This document shows positions 32,394 to 41,087 of a DNA stretch of 64,000 bases, one piece after another; the stretch's first letter is position 1, and each line of letters starts with the position of its first letter. The notes beneath the pieces were generated by a model that was given only the letters and a program-made list of their open reading frames with translations, did not search any database and was not told the origin of the DNA. The position numbers and the translations under genes were made by a program. Source of the stretch: Comamonadaceae bacterium UBA4962 (GTDB taxonomy: Bacteria; Pseudomonadota; Gammaproteobacteria; Burkholderiales; Burkholderiaceae_C); assembly GCA_002397315.1 (NCBI GenBank), contig DHAE01000023.1, positions 140,770 to 204,769 on the forward strand, given 5' to 3'.

Positions 32394-35378
32394 TCATGGC
32401 GCGCCCGCATGCGCCGTGGCGCGCAGCCGGCGGACCGTTTCCATCTCCTGCGGCCACGGCGCCTCCTCCGGCGCGAACCGGGCGCGCAGATAACCGAGCA
32501 GGTCGGCGATCTGCCGGTCGTCCAGGCTGTCGCGGAAGCCCGGCATGTAGCCCAGGGCGCCGTCGGCGGGTTCCTGGATGCCGTGCAGGATCACCTGGAC
32601 CAGGTTGTCCGGCGTGGCGGCGTGCAGGTTGGTGTTGAGCCCCAGCTGCGGCTTCGCGCCGAACAGGGTCGGGCCGCTGCCGGCCTCGTGGCAGACGGCG
32701 CAGGCGTTCTGGTAGATGCGCTCACCGCTGGCATGGCGGTCGAGGGTGCGCGCGGGGGCCGGCATCGGCACCGCGGTGGCCGCCGGGACGGCCGCTGCCG
32801 GAGCGGGCGCAGGACCGGGCGCCGGCGCGGCCTGCGGCGCCTGGCCGGGCAGCTCCATCAGGTAGGTGGCCATGGCGCGCACGTCGGCATCGGGCAGTTC
32901 GGCCAGGCCATGGATCACGGGCGCCATCGGCCCGGCGGCGACGCCGTGGCGCGCGGAGAAGCCCGTGCGCAGGTACTGGTAGAGCGATTCGCGGCTCCAG
33001 GGCCGCGGGCCGCCGGCCAGCTGGTGGAGCGCGGGGGCGCTCCAGCCCTCGGCCTCGCCGCCGCCCAGATAGTGGATGCCGCCCTTCTCTGCGCCGAGCG
33101 CGTTGCGCGGCGAATGGCAGGCGGCGCAGTGGCCCGCGCCCTGCACCAGGTAGGCGCCGCGGTTCCATTCGGCGCTGCGGGCCGGGTCCGCCTGGAAGGG
33201 CGTGGCGTCGTGGAACAGCAGGTTCCAGCCGGCCATGGCCGGGCGCAGGCTGTACGGAAAAGCCAGTTGCGTTTCGGGCGCCCGGGCCTGCACGGCGGGC
33301 CGGGACATCAGGTAGCCGTAGAGCGCCTGCAGATCGCCGTCGCTGAGCTTGGCGAAGGCCGTGTATGGAAACGCCGGATAGAGCTGGCGGCCGTCCTGGT
33401 GGATGCCCTGGCGCATCGCGCGCTCGAAGGCCGCGTACGACCACCGGCCAATGCCGGTCTCCTTGTCGGGCGTGATGTTGGTCGAGTAGATGGTGCCGAA
33501 CGGCGTCTCCAGCCCCAGGCCGCCCGCGTTCGGGGCGCCGCCCGGCGCGGTGTGGCAGACGACGCAATCGCCGGCCGCCGCCACCAGCCGCCCGCGCTCG
33601 ATGGCCTGCGGCGAGTAGAGCGACGCATCGGGCCCGTCGGTCAGCAGCAGCGCCGGCTTCATCGGCCACGCCATGGCGGCCAGGCCCGCGATGCCGGCGG
33701 CACCTGCCGCGAGCCAGCCCAGGCCGCGGCGCAGCGTGCTGCGCGCGGGCTGTGCGCCCGCACCCGCCTCGCCGGCCAGCGCGAGGCGCAGCGGCTCGGT
33801 CTGGAACGGCACCTCGCGCAGGCGCACGCCCGTGGCATGGCGGATGGCGTTGGCGATCGCGGCGGCGGCGGGCAGGGTGGCCACGCCGTCCAGGCCCAGC
33901 TGGCCATGGCGGATGAGGTTGCCGTCGCCCGCAGCAGAAGCCATGAGCGCACCCTCTGCGGCCGGCGCATCGGTGGCGGCAGCGCCCGCAGGGCTGCGCC
34001 AGTCGTCGAACGCGGGCGGTGCGCCCAGCAGCCGGCGCGCGCCGGCCAGCCAATGCGCGTCCTGTTCCACGGTCTGCGCATGCACGCTGGCGCCCTGCGC
34101 TGGCTGCAGGTGCTGGCTGTCGTGACCCGCGACCACGCGGGTGACCTCGATCTCGCCGGTGCGCGGATGCACGGCCACTTCGGCCACCCACGCGCTCCAG
34201 ACCACGCGGTCGCGGCCTTCGGGATCGGGGCCCTGCACGCAGGCGGTCGCGAAGCCCCGGCCGTGCAGGCGCCCATCGGCTTGCGGCAAGTCACCAGGCC
34301 ACTGCGCGCTCTGCGCCACACGCGTGGCCAGGTCGCGCGCCGGGCCTTCGGGCAGGTTCCGCAGGCGCCAGTCCAGCGGATCGTACCCCTGCGCCAGGGC
34401 CTGCTCGTGCCACAGGCTTTCGCTGGCGAACACCTGGGCGGCATTGAAGTCGTCCGCCCCGGCCTGCGCGAGACCGGGGGCAGGCCGCCCGGCTTCCACG
34501 GTACCGGCACCGCGCACGCCAGGCAGGGCCGCCGCGCGCGCCGCGCCAGGCTGGCTGAGCAGGCGCGCGCCACTGGGCCGCACGGCCCAGGGCAACGATG
34601 GGGAAAAGCGAAAGGATGCAGCAGCGGGAACGGGAGCACCGGCACCATCCACCGGCTGCAGCGCGGTACCGGGCGCGGCGGGCTGCTCCTGCAGGGTATG
34701 CAGCACCAGTGCGCGCGGCTCACCGGCCACGCTGCAGGGCACGCCCACGGGCCGTCCCACGGCCCGCGACAGCAGCGCCGCGTCGGCCGCCGCATCCATC
34801 AGCGCCAGCGCGTGCAGCGCGGGGCCGCCGATCGGGAACAGGCGCACGGCCTGCATCGGCAGTTCCAGCAGCGCGGCGATTTCGCCGGTGACGAGGGCCT
34901 GCACCTCGGGCGCGCAGGTGGGCAGCCAGAGGCTCGCGTGGCCGTCCAGGCACCAGGCGATGGCGCGTGCGCCGGCAGGTACATCGGGTGCGAGCGCATG
35001 CCAGACGAACGCATCGCTTGCGGAGGTATCGGGCCCCTGTGCACCAGCACCAGCACCCGCATCGGCATGGGACCGGGCACCGGCATCCATCCCGCGCCAG
35101 ACCGGCGCCAGGACCGCGGCCGCCTGCTGCGCATGGACCGGCGCCATGGCCACCACGCCCAGGAAGTTGTCGTGGCGCACCACGGATACCACGCCGGCCA
35201 TGGCGCGCGCGAGGTCCAGCCGGGCATCGGCCAGTGTGTCGCCTTGGTAGCGCAACCCGTCCCAGCCCATGCGCGGCGGGCGGACGGCCAGGCCGTGCAG
35301 CAGGTCCGCGGGCACGCCCAGAGACGCGGATGCGGAGGCCGGGGCAGGCGACGCGATGGAACGGGCCGGCGGGTTCAT
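32394..35378 (-). CDS. Nicotinate dehydrogenase cytochrome subunit with degenerate Mo domain
   Basis: A 994-residue protein. Residues about 20-540 resemble the xanthine-dehydrogenase Mo domain but begin inside it and lack the N-terminal portion. The catalytic GxGE motif is absent: the equivalent stretch reads GVATLPAAAAIANAI. A membrane helix lies at about 551-572. Three c-type haem motifs follow: C605-C608-H609 (CVVCH), C751-C754-H755 (CAACH) and C893-C896-H897 (CAVCH), the last after an Ala/Pro linker. In P. putida NicB the intact Mo domain and triheme region are one chain. Here this protein is probably the electron-accepting subunit. The start overlaps the nicA stop (ATGA). Confidence 0.8.
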   Translation of the reverse strand: MNPPARSIASPAPASASASLGVPADLLHGLAVRPPRMGWDGLRYQGDTLADARLDLARAMAGVVSVVRHDNFLGVVAMAPVHAQQAAAVLAPVWRGMDAGARSHADAGAGAGAQGPDTSASDAFVWHALAPDVPAGARAIAWCLDGHASLWLPTCAPEVQALVTGEIAALLELPMQAVRLFPIGGPALHALALMDAAADAALLSRAVGRPVGVPCSVAGEPRALVLHTLQEQPAAPGTALQPVDGAGAPVPAAASFRFSPSLPWAVRPSGARLLSQPGAARAAALPGVRGAGTVEAGRPAPGLAQAGADDFNAAQVFASESLWHEQALAQGYDPLDWRLRNLPEGPARDLATRVAQSAQWPGDLPQADGRLHGRGFATACVQGPDPEGRDRVVWSAWVAEVAVHPRTGEIEVTRVVAGHDSQHLQPAQGASVHAQTVEQDAHWLAGARRLLGAPPAFDDWRSPAGAAATDAPAAEGALMASAAGDGNLIRHGQLGLDGVATLPAAAAIANAIRHATGVRLREVPFQTEPLRLALAGEAGAGAQPARSTLRRGLGWLAAGAAGIAGLAAMAWPMKPALLLTDGPDASLYSPQAIERGRLVAAAGDCVVCHTAPGGAPNAGGLGLETPFGTIYSTNITPDKETGIGRWSYAAFERAMRQGIHQDGRQLYPAFPYTAFAKLSDGDLQALYGYLMSRPAVQARAPETQLAFPYSLRPAMAGWNLLFHDATPFQADPARSAEWNRGAYLVQGAGHCAACHSPRNALGAEKGGIHYLGGGEAEGWSAPALHQLAGGPRPWSRESLYQYLRTGFSARHGVAAGPMAPVIHGLAELPDADVRAMATYLMELPGQAPQAAPAPGPAPAPAAAVPAATAVPMPAPARTLDRHASGERIYQNACAVCHEAGSGPTLFGAKPQLGLNTNLHAATPDNLVQVILHGIQEPADGALGYMPGFRDSLDDRQIADLLGYLRARFAPEEAPWPQEMETVRRLRATAHAGAP

Positions 35379-35935
35379 GGCCGCACCTCCGGTGCCACCG
35401 GCCCACCGTCCGCACCCGTGCCGCCATCCGCAGCCGTGCCGCCCACGCGCAACCGCGCGGCGCGCAGCGCGGCCTGCAGGATCTCGACGTGCGTGCCGCA
35501 GCGGCAGAGGTTGTGGTGCAGCTCGCTGCGCACCTCCTGCTCCGAGGGATCGGGATTGCGGCGCAGCAGGGCCTCGACGGTCATGACCATGCCGTTCAGG
35601 CAGTAGCCGCACTGGGCCGCCTGGCAGTCGATGAAGGCCTGCTGGGTGGGACCCGGGCATGCGCGCGTGCCGAGTCCTTCGAGCGTGGTCACCTCGCGGC
35701 CCACGGCGGCCTGCACGGGAATCACGCAGGAGCGCGCGGCCACGCCATCGATCAGCACCGTGCAGGCACCGCACTCGCCCAGGCCGCAGCCGTACTTCGG
35801 GCCATTCAGCTCCAGGTCGTTGCGCAGCACGTGCAGCAGCGCCGTGCCGGGCGCGGCGGGCACGTCGCAGGCGCGGCCGTTGACCCGCAGCCGGAGGCCG
35901 TGGGCCGGGCTGCTGGATTGGAGGGGGGTTCCCAT
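35375..35935 (-). CDS. nicA: Nicotinate dehydrogenase [2Fe-2S] subunit (NicA-like)
   Basis: A 186-residue iron-sulfur subunit of the molybdenum hydroxylase family. A plant-type [2Fe-2S] domain has YGCGLGECGACTVLIDG with a later Cys in RSCVIP. The second cluster domain has QCGYCLNGMVM and NLCRCGTHVEIL. It passes electrons from the Mo centre to the cytochrome subunit during C6 hydroxylation of nicotinate. A C-terminal Gly/Asp/Ala-rich tail of about 25 residues is extra. It is 30 bp downstream of nicC and overlaps the next gene by four bases. Confidence 0.9.
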   Translation of the reverse strand: MGTPLQSSSPAHGLRLRVNGRACDVPAAPGTALLHVLRNDLELNGPKYGCGLGECGACTVLIDGVAARSCVIPVQAAVGREVTTLEGLGTRACPGPTQQAFIDCQAAQCGYCLNGMVMTVEALLRRNPDPSEQEVRSELHHNLCRCGTHVEILQAALRAARLRVGGTAADGGTGADGGPVAPEVRP

Positions 35936-35965
35936 GGAATGCGTTGTCGGCTGCGGCAGCGAGTA

Positions 35966-37123
35966 TCAGGCCGCGGCGGCGACCTTCGGTTCCACCAGGG
36001 GGATACTGAACACGTCGTAGCCGAAGCACCAGGACGGGTCTTCGTTCGTGCGCAGCCAGGTGTTGTCGTGCGAGATGCGCTGCACCTTGCTCGCGCGCTC
36101 GGCGCGGTTGGCCTCGTACAGCGCGAAGGCGAGTTCGTGGTTGTGCGCGCCGACCTCCTTGAGGCAGCGCGCCAGCATGGCGCCGTCCTCGATCGCCATC
36201 GCCGCGCCCTGCGCCATGTGCGGCTTCATGGGGTGGCAGGCATCGCCCAGCAGCACCAGCCGGCCGCGGCTCCAGAGCGGCAGCGGGTCGCGCTCCAGCA
36301 GCGACCACTTGGTCACCTCCACCGTCGCGTCGATCAGCGCCTGCACCGTGGGATGCCAGCCCGCGAAGGCCTCGCGCATCTCGTCCTTGCTGCTGGGCAG
36401 CCAGCGGTCGTTCAGGTCCCACTGCTCGACGGGCACGCCGGTCACGTAGTAGAGCTCGTCCTGCTTGCCGGTGACGAAGTAGGTCATCATGTGGCGATCG
36501 TCGCTCCACCACTTCACGCAGGCGTCGAAGGGCAGCATGCCCGCCTGGACCTCGGGCGTGGGGAACACGGCGCGGTGGGCCAGGTAGCCCGCGTACTTGG
36601 GCAGTTCGGGGCCGAGCAGTTCCTCGCGGATGCGGGAGTTCACGCCGTCGGCGCCGATCACGATGTCGGCCTCTTCCGTCGTGCCGTCGGCGAAGTGCAT
36701 GACCACGACGTCGCCGCGGTCCTCGACCTTCGTCAGGAACTTGCCGTAGGCCATGACGCTGTCCGGCAGCGCGTCGATCAGCAGCGCATGGAAGTCGCCG
36801 CGGTGCACGGTCAGGTAGCTGGCGCCGTACTCCTGGACGGCGTAGTCGCCCAGCGGGATCTGCGCGAGCACGTCGCCGGTCTGCCAGTGGCGGCTGTACC
36901 AGTAGTCCGGGTGCGAGCCCTGGGCGTTGAGCGCATCCTCGATGCCGATGCGGCGCAGGATCTTCATCACGTTGGGCCCGACGTGGATGCCGGCCCCCAG
37001 GCGCGAGAAGCTGGGCGCCTGCTCGTAGACGCGGACATCGAAGCCCTCCTGCAGCAGCAGCTTGGCGGCGGCGGCGCCGCCCAGGCCGGCGCCGACGACG
37101 GCGATACGGGGGGATCGGGACAT
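35966..37123 (-). CDS. nicC: 6-hydroxynicotinate 3-monooxygenase
   Basis: A 385-residue class A FAD monooxygenase, close to the usual NicC length. The N-terminal Rossmann motif is VVGAGLGGAAAAKLLLQEGF (residues 9-28), the DG motif appears in IVIGADGVNSRIREELLG, and the FAD/NADH-binding GDACHPMKPHMAQGAAMAIED lies near residue 295. NicC converts 6-hydroxynicotinate to 2,5-dihydroxypyridine by decarboxylative hydroxylation. The product assignment is strengthened by the divergent nicE-nicD-nicX-nicF genes and by the adjoining nicotinate hydroxylase. First gene of the minus arm. Confidence 0.9.
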   Translation of the reverse strand: MSRSPRIAVVGAGLGGAAAAKLLLQEGFDVRVYEQAPSFSRLGAGIHVGPNVMKILRRIGIEDALNAQGSHPDYWYSRHWQTGDVLAQIPLGDYAVQEYGASYLTVHRGDFHALLIDALPDSVMAYGKFLTKVEDRGDVVVMHFADGTTEEADIVIGADGVNSRIREELLGPELPKYAGYLAHRAVFPTPEVQAGMLPFDACVKWWSDDRHMMTYFVTGKQDELYYVTGVPVEQWDLNDRWLPSSKDEMREAFAGWHPTVQALIDATVEVTKWSLLERDPLPLWSRGRLVLLGDACHPMKPHMAQGAAMAIEDGAMLARCLKEVGAHNHELAFALYEANRAERASKVQRISHDNTWLRTNEDPSWCFGYDVFSIPLVEPKVAAAA

Positions 37124-37447
37124 GGTTTCTCTCCTTGCGGGAATGGGGTGGGTCGGGGCGGGCGGCCGTCGCTGCGGCAGGCTCTTGCCAGGGTGAAAAG
37201 CACTATCCATGCCATGCAAGAAAACCGGCCAATTCAGGTGTATGCGCTCTATTGGTTGAGCTGCATCAAGCGCACCACGGCACGCAAGGATAAGCCTGCC
37301 ATGGCATTTTTTGGTGCATTTCATGCACGAGATAGGTGCAAACCCCGATGAAATCAGCGTTTGCCATAAGGCACGGGTTTTGCAAAAATGAAGCGTACAC
37401 ACCCATCTGATCTTCATCAAACGCGCATCGCGCGAACAAGGCACGCC
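37124..37447. promoter_or_regulatory. Divergent nicC/nicE promoter region
   Basis: This 324-bp region between the two nic arms contains no gene. It is less GC-rich than its surroundings and holds several repeats: a perfect 6-bp inverted repeat GTGCAT/ATGCAC (37314-37328, 3-base spacer), a wider GCAAAC...GTTTGC pair just to its right (about 37337-37363), and AT-rich hexamers that could serve as -10 elements in either direction. It is the expected place for control by the MarR protein of the cluster. Confidence 0.6.
37314..37328. promoter_or_regulatory. Candidate operator for the nic regulator
   Basis: Perfect palindrome with arms GTGCAT and ATGCAC around TTC, centred in the nicC-nicE divergent region about 120 bp before the nicE start. 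MarR proteins usually bind 16-20 bp palindromes overlapping promoters, so this is a plausible site. The match to any known NicR operator cannot be judged from the sequence alone. Confidence 0.4.
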
Positions 37448-38227
37448 ATGACCCAGACATACCGCATCGGCCAGATCGTCCCCAGCTCCAACACCACGAT
37501 GGAGACCGAGGTGCCGGCCATGCTGCAGGCCCACTCCACGCTGCGCCCGCAGGACCGCTTCACCTTCCACTCCAGCCGCATGCGCATGAAGAAGGTGCAG
37601 AAGGAAGAGCTGGCCGCCATGGATGCCGAGAGCGACCGCTGCGCGCTGGAGCTGAGCGATGCGCGGGTGGACGTGCTGGGCTATGCCTGCCTCGTGGCCA
37701 TCATGGCGATGGGCAAGGGCTACCACCGCGTGTCGCAGCAGCGCCTGACGGAACGCACGGCCAGCAACGGCGCCACGGCCCCGGTGATCACGAGCGCGGG
37801 CGCGCTGGTCGAGGCGCTGAAGGTGATGGGCGCGAAGAAGATCGCCCTGGTGGCACCCTACATGGTTCCGCTCACCCAGCTGGTGATGGACTACATCGCC
37901 GCCGAGGGCTTCGAGATCGTCGATTGGCGCGCGCTGGAGATTCCCGACAACCTCGAGGTGGGCCGCCACGATCCCGCCAAGCTGCCGGGCATCGTCGCCG
38001 GCATGGATTACGCCGATGCCGACGTGATCGTGCTGTCGGCCTGCGTGCAGATGCCTTCGCTGCCCGCGGTGGCCCAGGTGGAAGCGGCCACGGGCAAGCC
38101 CGTGCTCACGGCCTCCATCGCCACCACCTATGCCATCCTCAAGGAACTGGGACTGGACCCGGTGGTGCCGGGCGCGGGCGCGCTGCTGTCGGGCGCCTAT
38201 CCGTACGACGCTGCGGCCAAAGCCTGA
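37448..38227 (+). CDS. nicE: Maleate cis-trans isomerase
   Basis: A 259-residue member of the Asp/Glu racemase superfamily. The two expected active-site cysteines are C81 (LGYACLVAIMAMG) and C199 (VLSACVQMPS), and IGQIVPSSNTTMETEVP at the N-terminus is the maleate isomerase signature. It converts maleate to fumarate, the last step of aerobic nicotinate degradation. ATG 37448 starts MTQTYRIGQI; an upstream in-frame ATG at 37388 would add 20 unlikely residues. First gene of the plus arm. Confidence 0.92.
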   Translation: MTQTYRIGQIVPSSNTTMETEVPAMLQAHSTLRPQDRFTFHSSRMRMKKVQKEELAAMDAESDRCALELSDARVDVLGYACLVAIMAMGKGYHRVSQQRLTERTASNGATAPVITSAGALVEALKVMGAKKIALVAPYMVPLTQLVMDYIAAEGFEIVDWRALEIPDNLEVGRHDPAKLPGIVAGMDYADADVIVLSACVQMPSLPAVAQVEAATGKPVLTASIATTYAILKELGLDPVVPGAGALLSGAYPYDAAAKA

Positions 38228-38237
38228 GGAACATCCC

Positions 38238-39074
38238 ATGAGCGATACCACCAGCACCTTCCGCTACGGCGGCCACGTCCATGCCAACGGCATCCGCCAG
38301 CACTACCTGCGCTACGGCGGTGCCGAGGGCGAGCGCGCGGGGCGCGACGCGGTCATCCTGGTCCCCGGCATCACCAGCCCGGCGGTGACCTGGGGCTTCG
38401 TCGCCGAGCACCTGGGCCGCCGGTTCGACACCTACGTGCTGGACGTGCGCGGGCGCGGGCTGTCGTCGTCCGGCCCCGGCCTGGACTACGGCCTCGATGC
38501 CCAGGCCGCCGACGTGGTCGCTCTGGCGCAGGCCCTGGGCCTGCAGCGCTGGGCCCTGGTCGGCCACTCCATGGGCGGGCGCATCGCCGTGCGCGCGGCC
38601 CGTGGCCAGCCGGCCGGGCTCACGCGCCTGGTCATCGTCGATCCGCCCGTCTCCGGACCCGGCCGCCGCGCCTACCCGGCCGCCCTGCCCTGGTACGTGG
38701 ATTCGATCCGCCAGGCCACGCAGGGCATGGATGCCGAGGCCATGCGCGCCTTCTGCCCCACCTGGACCGAGGAGCAGCGCCAGTTGCGCGCGCAGTGGCT
38801 GCACACCTGTTACGAGCCCGCGATCGTGCATAGCTTCGAGGACTTCGGCCGCGACGACATCCACGCCGATCTGCCCCGCATTCCGCAGCCGCTGCTGCTC
38901 GTCACCGCCGAGCGCGGCGACGTGGTGCGCGACGCGGACGTGGCCGAGTGGCAGGGCCTCGCGCCCCAGACGCGGCACGTGCGCGTGCCCGGCGCCGGTC
39001 ACATGATCCCGTGGGACAACGAGGCCGGTTTCTACGCGGCGCTCGGCGACTTCCTCGGCACAGAAGTGGGATGA
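38238..39074 (+). CDS. nicD: N-formylmaleamate deformylase (alpha/beta hydrolase)
   Basis: A 278-residue alpha/beta hydrolase. The nucleophile elbow is GHSMGG (near residue 110), the oxyanion region VPGITSPAVTWG, and the catalytic His lies in GAGHMIPWDNE near the C-terminus. In the nic pathway NicD removes formate from N-formylmaleamate to give maleamate. It starts 10 bp after nicE. A hairpin-rich repeat then separates it from nicX. Confidence 0.88.
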   Translation: MSDTTSTFRYGGHVHANGIRQHYLRYGGAEGERAGRDAVILVPGITSPAVTWGFVAEHLGRRFDTYVLDVRGRGLSSSGPGLDYGLDAQAADVVALAQALGLQRWALVGHSMGGRIAVRAARGQPAGLTRLVIVDPPVSGPGRRAYPAALPWYVDSIRQATQGMDAEAMRAFCPTWTEEQRQLRAQWLHTCYEPAIVHSFEDFGRDDIHADLPRIPQPLLLVTAERGDVVRDADVAEWQGLAPQTRHVRVPGAGHMIPWDNEAGFYAALGDFLGTEVG

Positions 39075-39080
39075 GACGAC

Positions 39081-39195
39081 ACCCCCCTGAGCGGCTGCGC
39101 CGCTTCCCCCCGCTCTCGCCATGCTGCGCATGGCGGGCAGGGGGACGACGCCAGCGGCCGGGCGAAGCCCGTTCCGCGGCGTCTGCTGGCATGGC
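39081..39195. repeat. Multi-hairpin intergenic repeat (Comamonadaceae type)
   Basis: A run of stem-loops within the operon gap between nicD and nicX: AGCGGC-TGC-GCCGCT (39090-39104), CGCCATGC-TGC-GCATGGCG (39117-39135), and a compound stem GACGCC...GGCGTC (39147-39183) enclosing GGGC-GAA-GCCC. The leading CCCCCCTGAGCGGC and the CCCCCC/GGGGG flanks resemble dispersed elements I associate with Acidovorax and relatives. It probably acts as an extragenic palindrome affecting mRNA stability or termination. Copy number cannot be tested here. Confidence 0.6.
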
Positions 39196-39313
39196 CTGCT
39201 CCGCGGCCATCGGACGGGTGACTCCGCGCCGGCTTCATGGGCTGCCTGCGGCGCGAAACGCCATGGATAACTGAAATGCACTTTTTCTACTACCGCACGC
39301 CAAGGAGCCCCGC

Positions 39314-40399
39314 ATGTCCGTCAGCGACAACGATCTGATCCACGCCTGGAAACAGGTGCTCACGCTGTCCCGGCTCGAGCCCGGCCAGACCGTCACCGTG
39401 CTCACGGGTGCCGACACGCATCCGCAGACGCTGCGCTGCGCGATCGCCGCCGCCAGCGACCTGGGCGCGCGCGTCAACCGGCTGGACCTGCCGCCCGTCA
39501 ACGCCGAGAAATCGCTCAGCCGCGACTCGCTGGCCTACCTGGGCACCACGCCGCTCACCGGCAACCCCGCCGCCATCGCCGCGCTCACGGCCAGCGACCT
39601 GGTGCTCGATCTCATGACCCTGCTGTTCTCGCCCGAGCAGCACGAGATCCTGCAGACCGGCACCAAGATCCTGCTGGCCGTGGAGCCGCCCGAAGTGCTG
39701 TGCCGGCTCGTGCCCACGGAGGCCGACCGCGCGCGCGTGCAGGCCGCATCGAAGCGCATCGAGGCGGCCAGGCAGATGCACATCACCTCCGCGGCCGGCA
39801 CCGACCTGCGCTGCGCCTTGGGCGAGTTCCCCGCCATCTGCGAGTACGGCTTCGTGGACGAGCCCGGCCGGTGGGACCACTGGCCGAGCGGCTTCGTGCT
39901 GACCTGGCCCGACGAAGGTGGAAGCGACGGCCGCGTGGTGCTGGATCGCGGCGACATCCTGCTGCCCATGAAGGACTACGTGACCGAGCCGATCGAGCTC
40001 ACGGTCGAGCGGGGCTACGTCACGCGCATCAGCGGCGGCCTGCAGGCCGAGATCCTGAGCGAGTACATGGCCTCGTACGAAGACCCGGAGGCCTATGCCG
40101 TCTCGCACGTCGGCTGGGGCCTGCAGCCGCGCGCCCACTGGTCGATGCTCGCGCACTACAACAAGGAAACCCACATCGGCATGGACGCCCGCGCCTTCGA
40201 GGGCAACTTCCTCTGGTCCATGGGCCCCAACAACGAAGCCGGCGGCAGCCGCACCACCGCCTGCCACATCGACATTCCCATGCGCCGCTGCACGGTGGCG
40301 CTGGACGGCACGCCCGTGGTGATCGAGGGCGTGGTGCAGGACGAAGCAGGTCTGGCGCGCGCCGCCAGAAGATCGCCGCAAGGCAAGGACACCGCATGA
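39314..40399 (+). CDS. nicX: 2,5-dihydroxypyridine 5,6-dioxygenase
   Basis: A 361-residue mononuclear iron ring-cleavage enzyme that opens 2,5-dihydroxypyridine to N-formylmaleamate. H265, H318 and D320 (in YAVSHVGWG and TACHIDIPMRR) fall at the positions reported for the NicX metal triad. E177 and H189 are also present. The length is slightly above the 350 residues of the Pseudomonas enzyme because of a C-terminal extension. The ATG follows AAGGAG. The stop overlaps nicF (ATGA). Confidence 0.94.
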   Translation: MSVSDNDLIHAWKQVLTLSRLEPGQTVTVLTGADTHPQTLRCAIAAASDLGARVNRLDLPPVNAEKSLSRDSLAYLGTTPLTGNPAAIAALTASDLVLDLMTLLFSPEQHEILQTGTKILLAVEPPEVLCRLVPTEADRARVQAASKRIEAARQMHITSAAGTDLRCALGEFPAICEYGFVDEPGRWDHWPSGFVLTWPDEGGSDGRVVLDRGDILLPMKDYVTEPIELTVERGYVTRISGGLQAEILSEYMASYEDPEAYAVSHVGWGLQPRAHWSMLAHYNKETHIGMDARAFEGNFLWSMGPNNEAGGSRTTACHIDIPMRRCTVALDGTPVVIEGVVQDEAGLARAARRSPQGKDTA

Positions 40400-41073
40400 C
40401 GAACCCCACCACCACCGGCGCCCAGGACGTTCCCACCGCGGGCGTGCAGGGCGACATCTCCGCCTACGCCCGCCAGGGCTTCGGCACGCCGCTGCCGCTC
40501 AAGGCGCCCTTCGGCCTGCTCATCATCGACTTCGTGAACGGCTTCGCCGACCCGGCCGTGTTCGGCGGCGGCAACATCCCCGAGGCGATCGAGCGCACGC
40601 GCGGCCTGCTGGTCCATGCGCGCGAGCGTGGCTGGCCCGTGGCGCACAGCCGCATCGTGTTCTCGGACGACGACGCGGACAGCAACATCTTCTGCCTGAA
40701 GGTGCCGGGCATGCTGACGCTGAAGGAGGACAGCCCCGCCAGCGCCATCGTGCCCGAACTGGCCCCCGCCCCGGGCGAATACGTGGTGCGCAAGAGCACG
40801 CCCTCGGCCTTCTTCGGCACCATGCTCGCGCCCTGGCTGGCCCAGCGCGGCGTGCAGACGCTGCTGGTGGCCGGCTGCGTGACCAGCGGCTGCGTGCGCG
40901 CCAGCGTGGTCGACGCCATGCAATCGGGTTTCCGCCCACTGGTGGTGGCCGACTGCTGCGGCGACCGCGCCCTGGGCCCGCACGAGGCCAACCTGTTCGA
41001 CATGGCGCAGAAGTACGCGGCCGTGATGCCCCTCGACCAGGCCCTGGCCGATACCGGCGCGCTCGCGCGCTGA
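40396..41073 (+). CDS. nicF: Maleamate amidohydrolase
   Basis: A 225-residue cysteine hydrolase of the isochorismatase family. The catalytic triad is visible: D45 (LLIIDFVNGF), K133 (VRKSTPSAFFGT) and C166 (AGCVTSGCVRASVVDAM). NicF hydrolyses maleamate to maleate and ammonia, releasing the pyridine nitrogen. The start is coupled to the nicX stop by a four-base overlap. The Mo hydroxylase subunit gene begins 14 bp later. Confidence 0.93.
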   Translation: MTNPTTTGAQDVPTAGVQGDISAYARQGFGTPLPLKAPFGLLIIDFVNGFADPAVFGGGNIPEAIERTRGLLVHARERGWPVAHSRIVFSDDDADSNIFCLKVPGMLTLKEDSPASAIVPELAPAPGEYVVRKSTPSAFFGTMLAPWLAQRGVQTLLVAGCVTSGCVRASVVDAMQSGFRPLVVADCCGDRALGPHEANLFDMAQKYAAVMPLDQALADTGALAR

Positions 41074-41087
41074 GAGAACGCCGCTCC

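Noticed and set aside
35379..36512. In-frame upstream extension of the triheme subunit to 36512
   Set aside because: The extension overlaps the nicA and nicC coding regions; the four-base ATGA overlap with nicA fixes the start at 35378.
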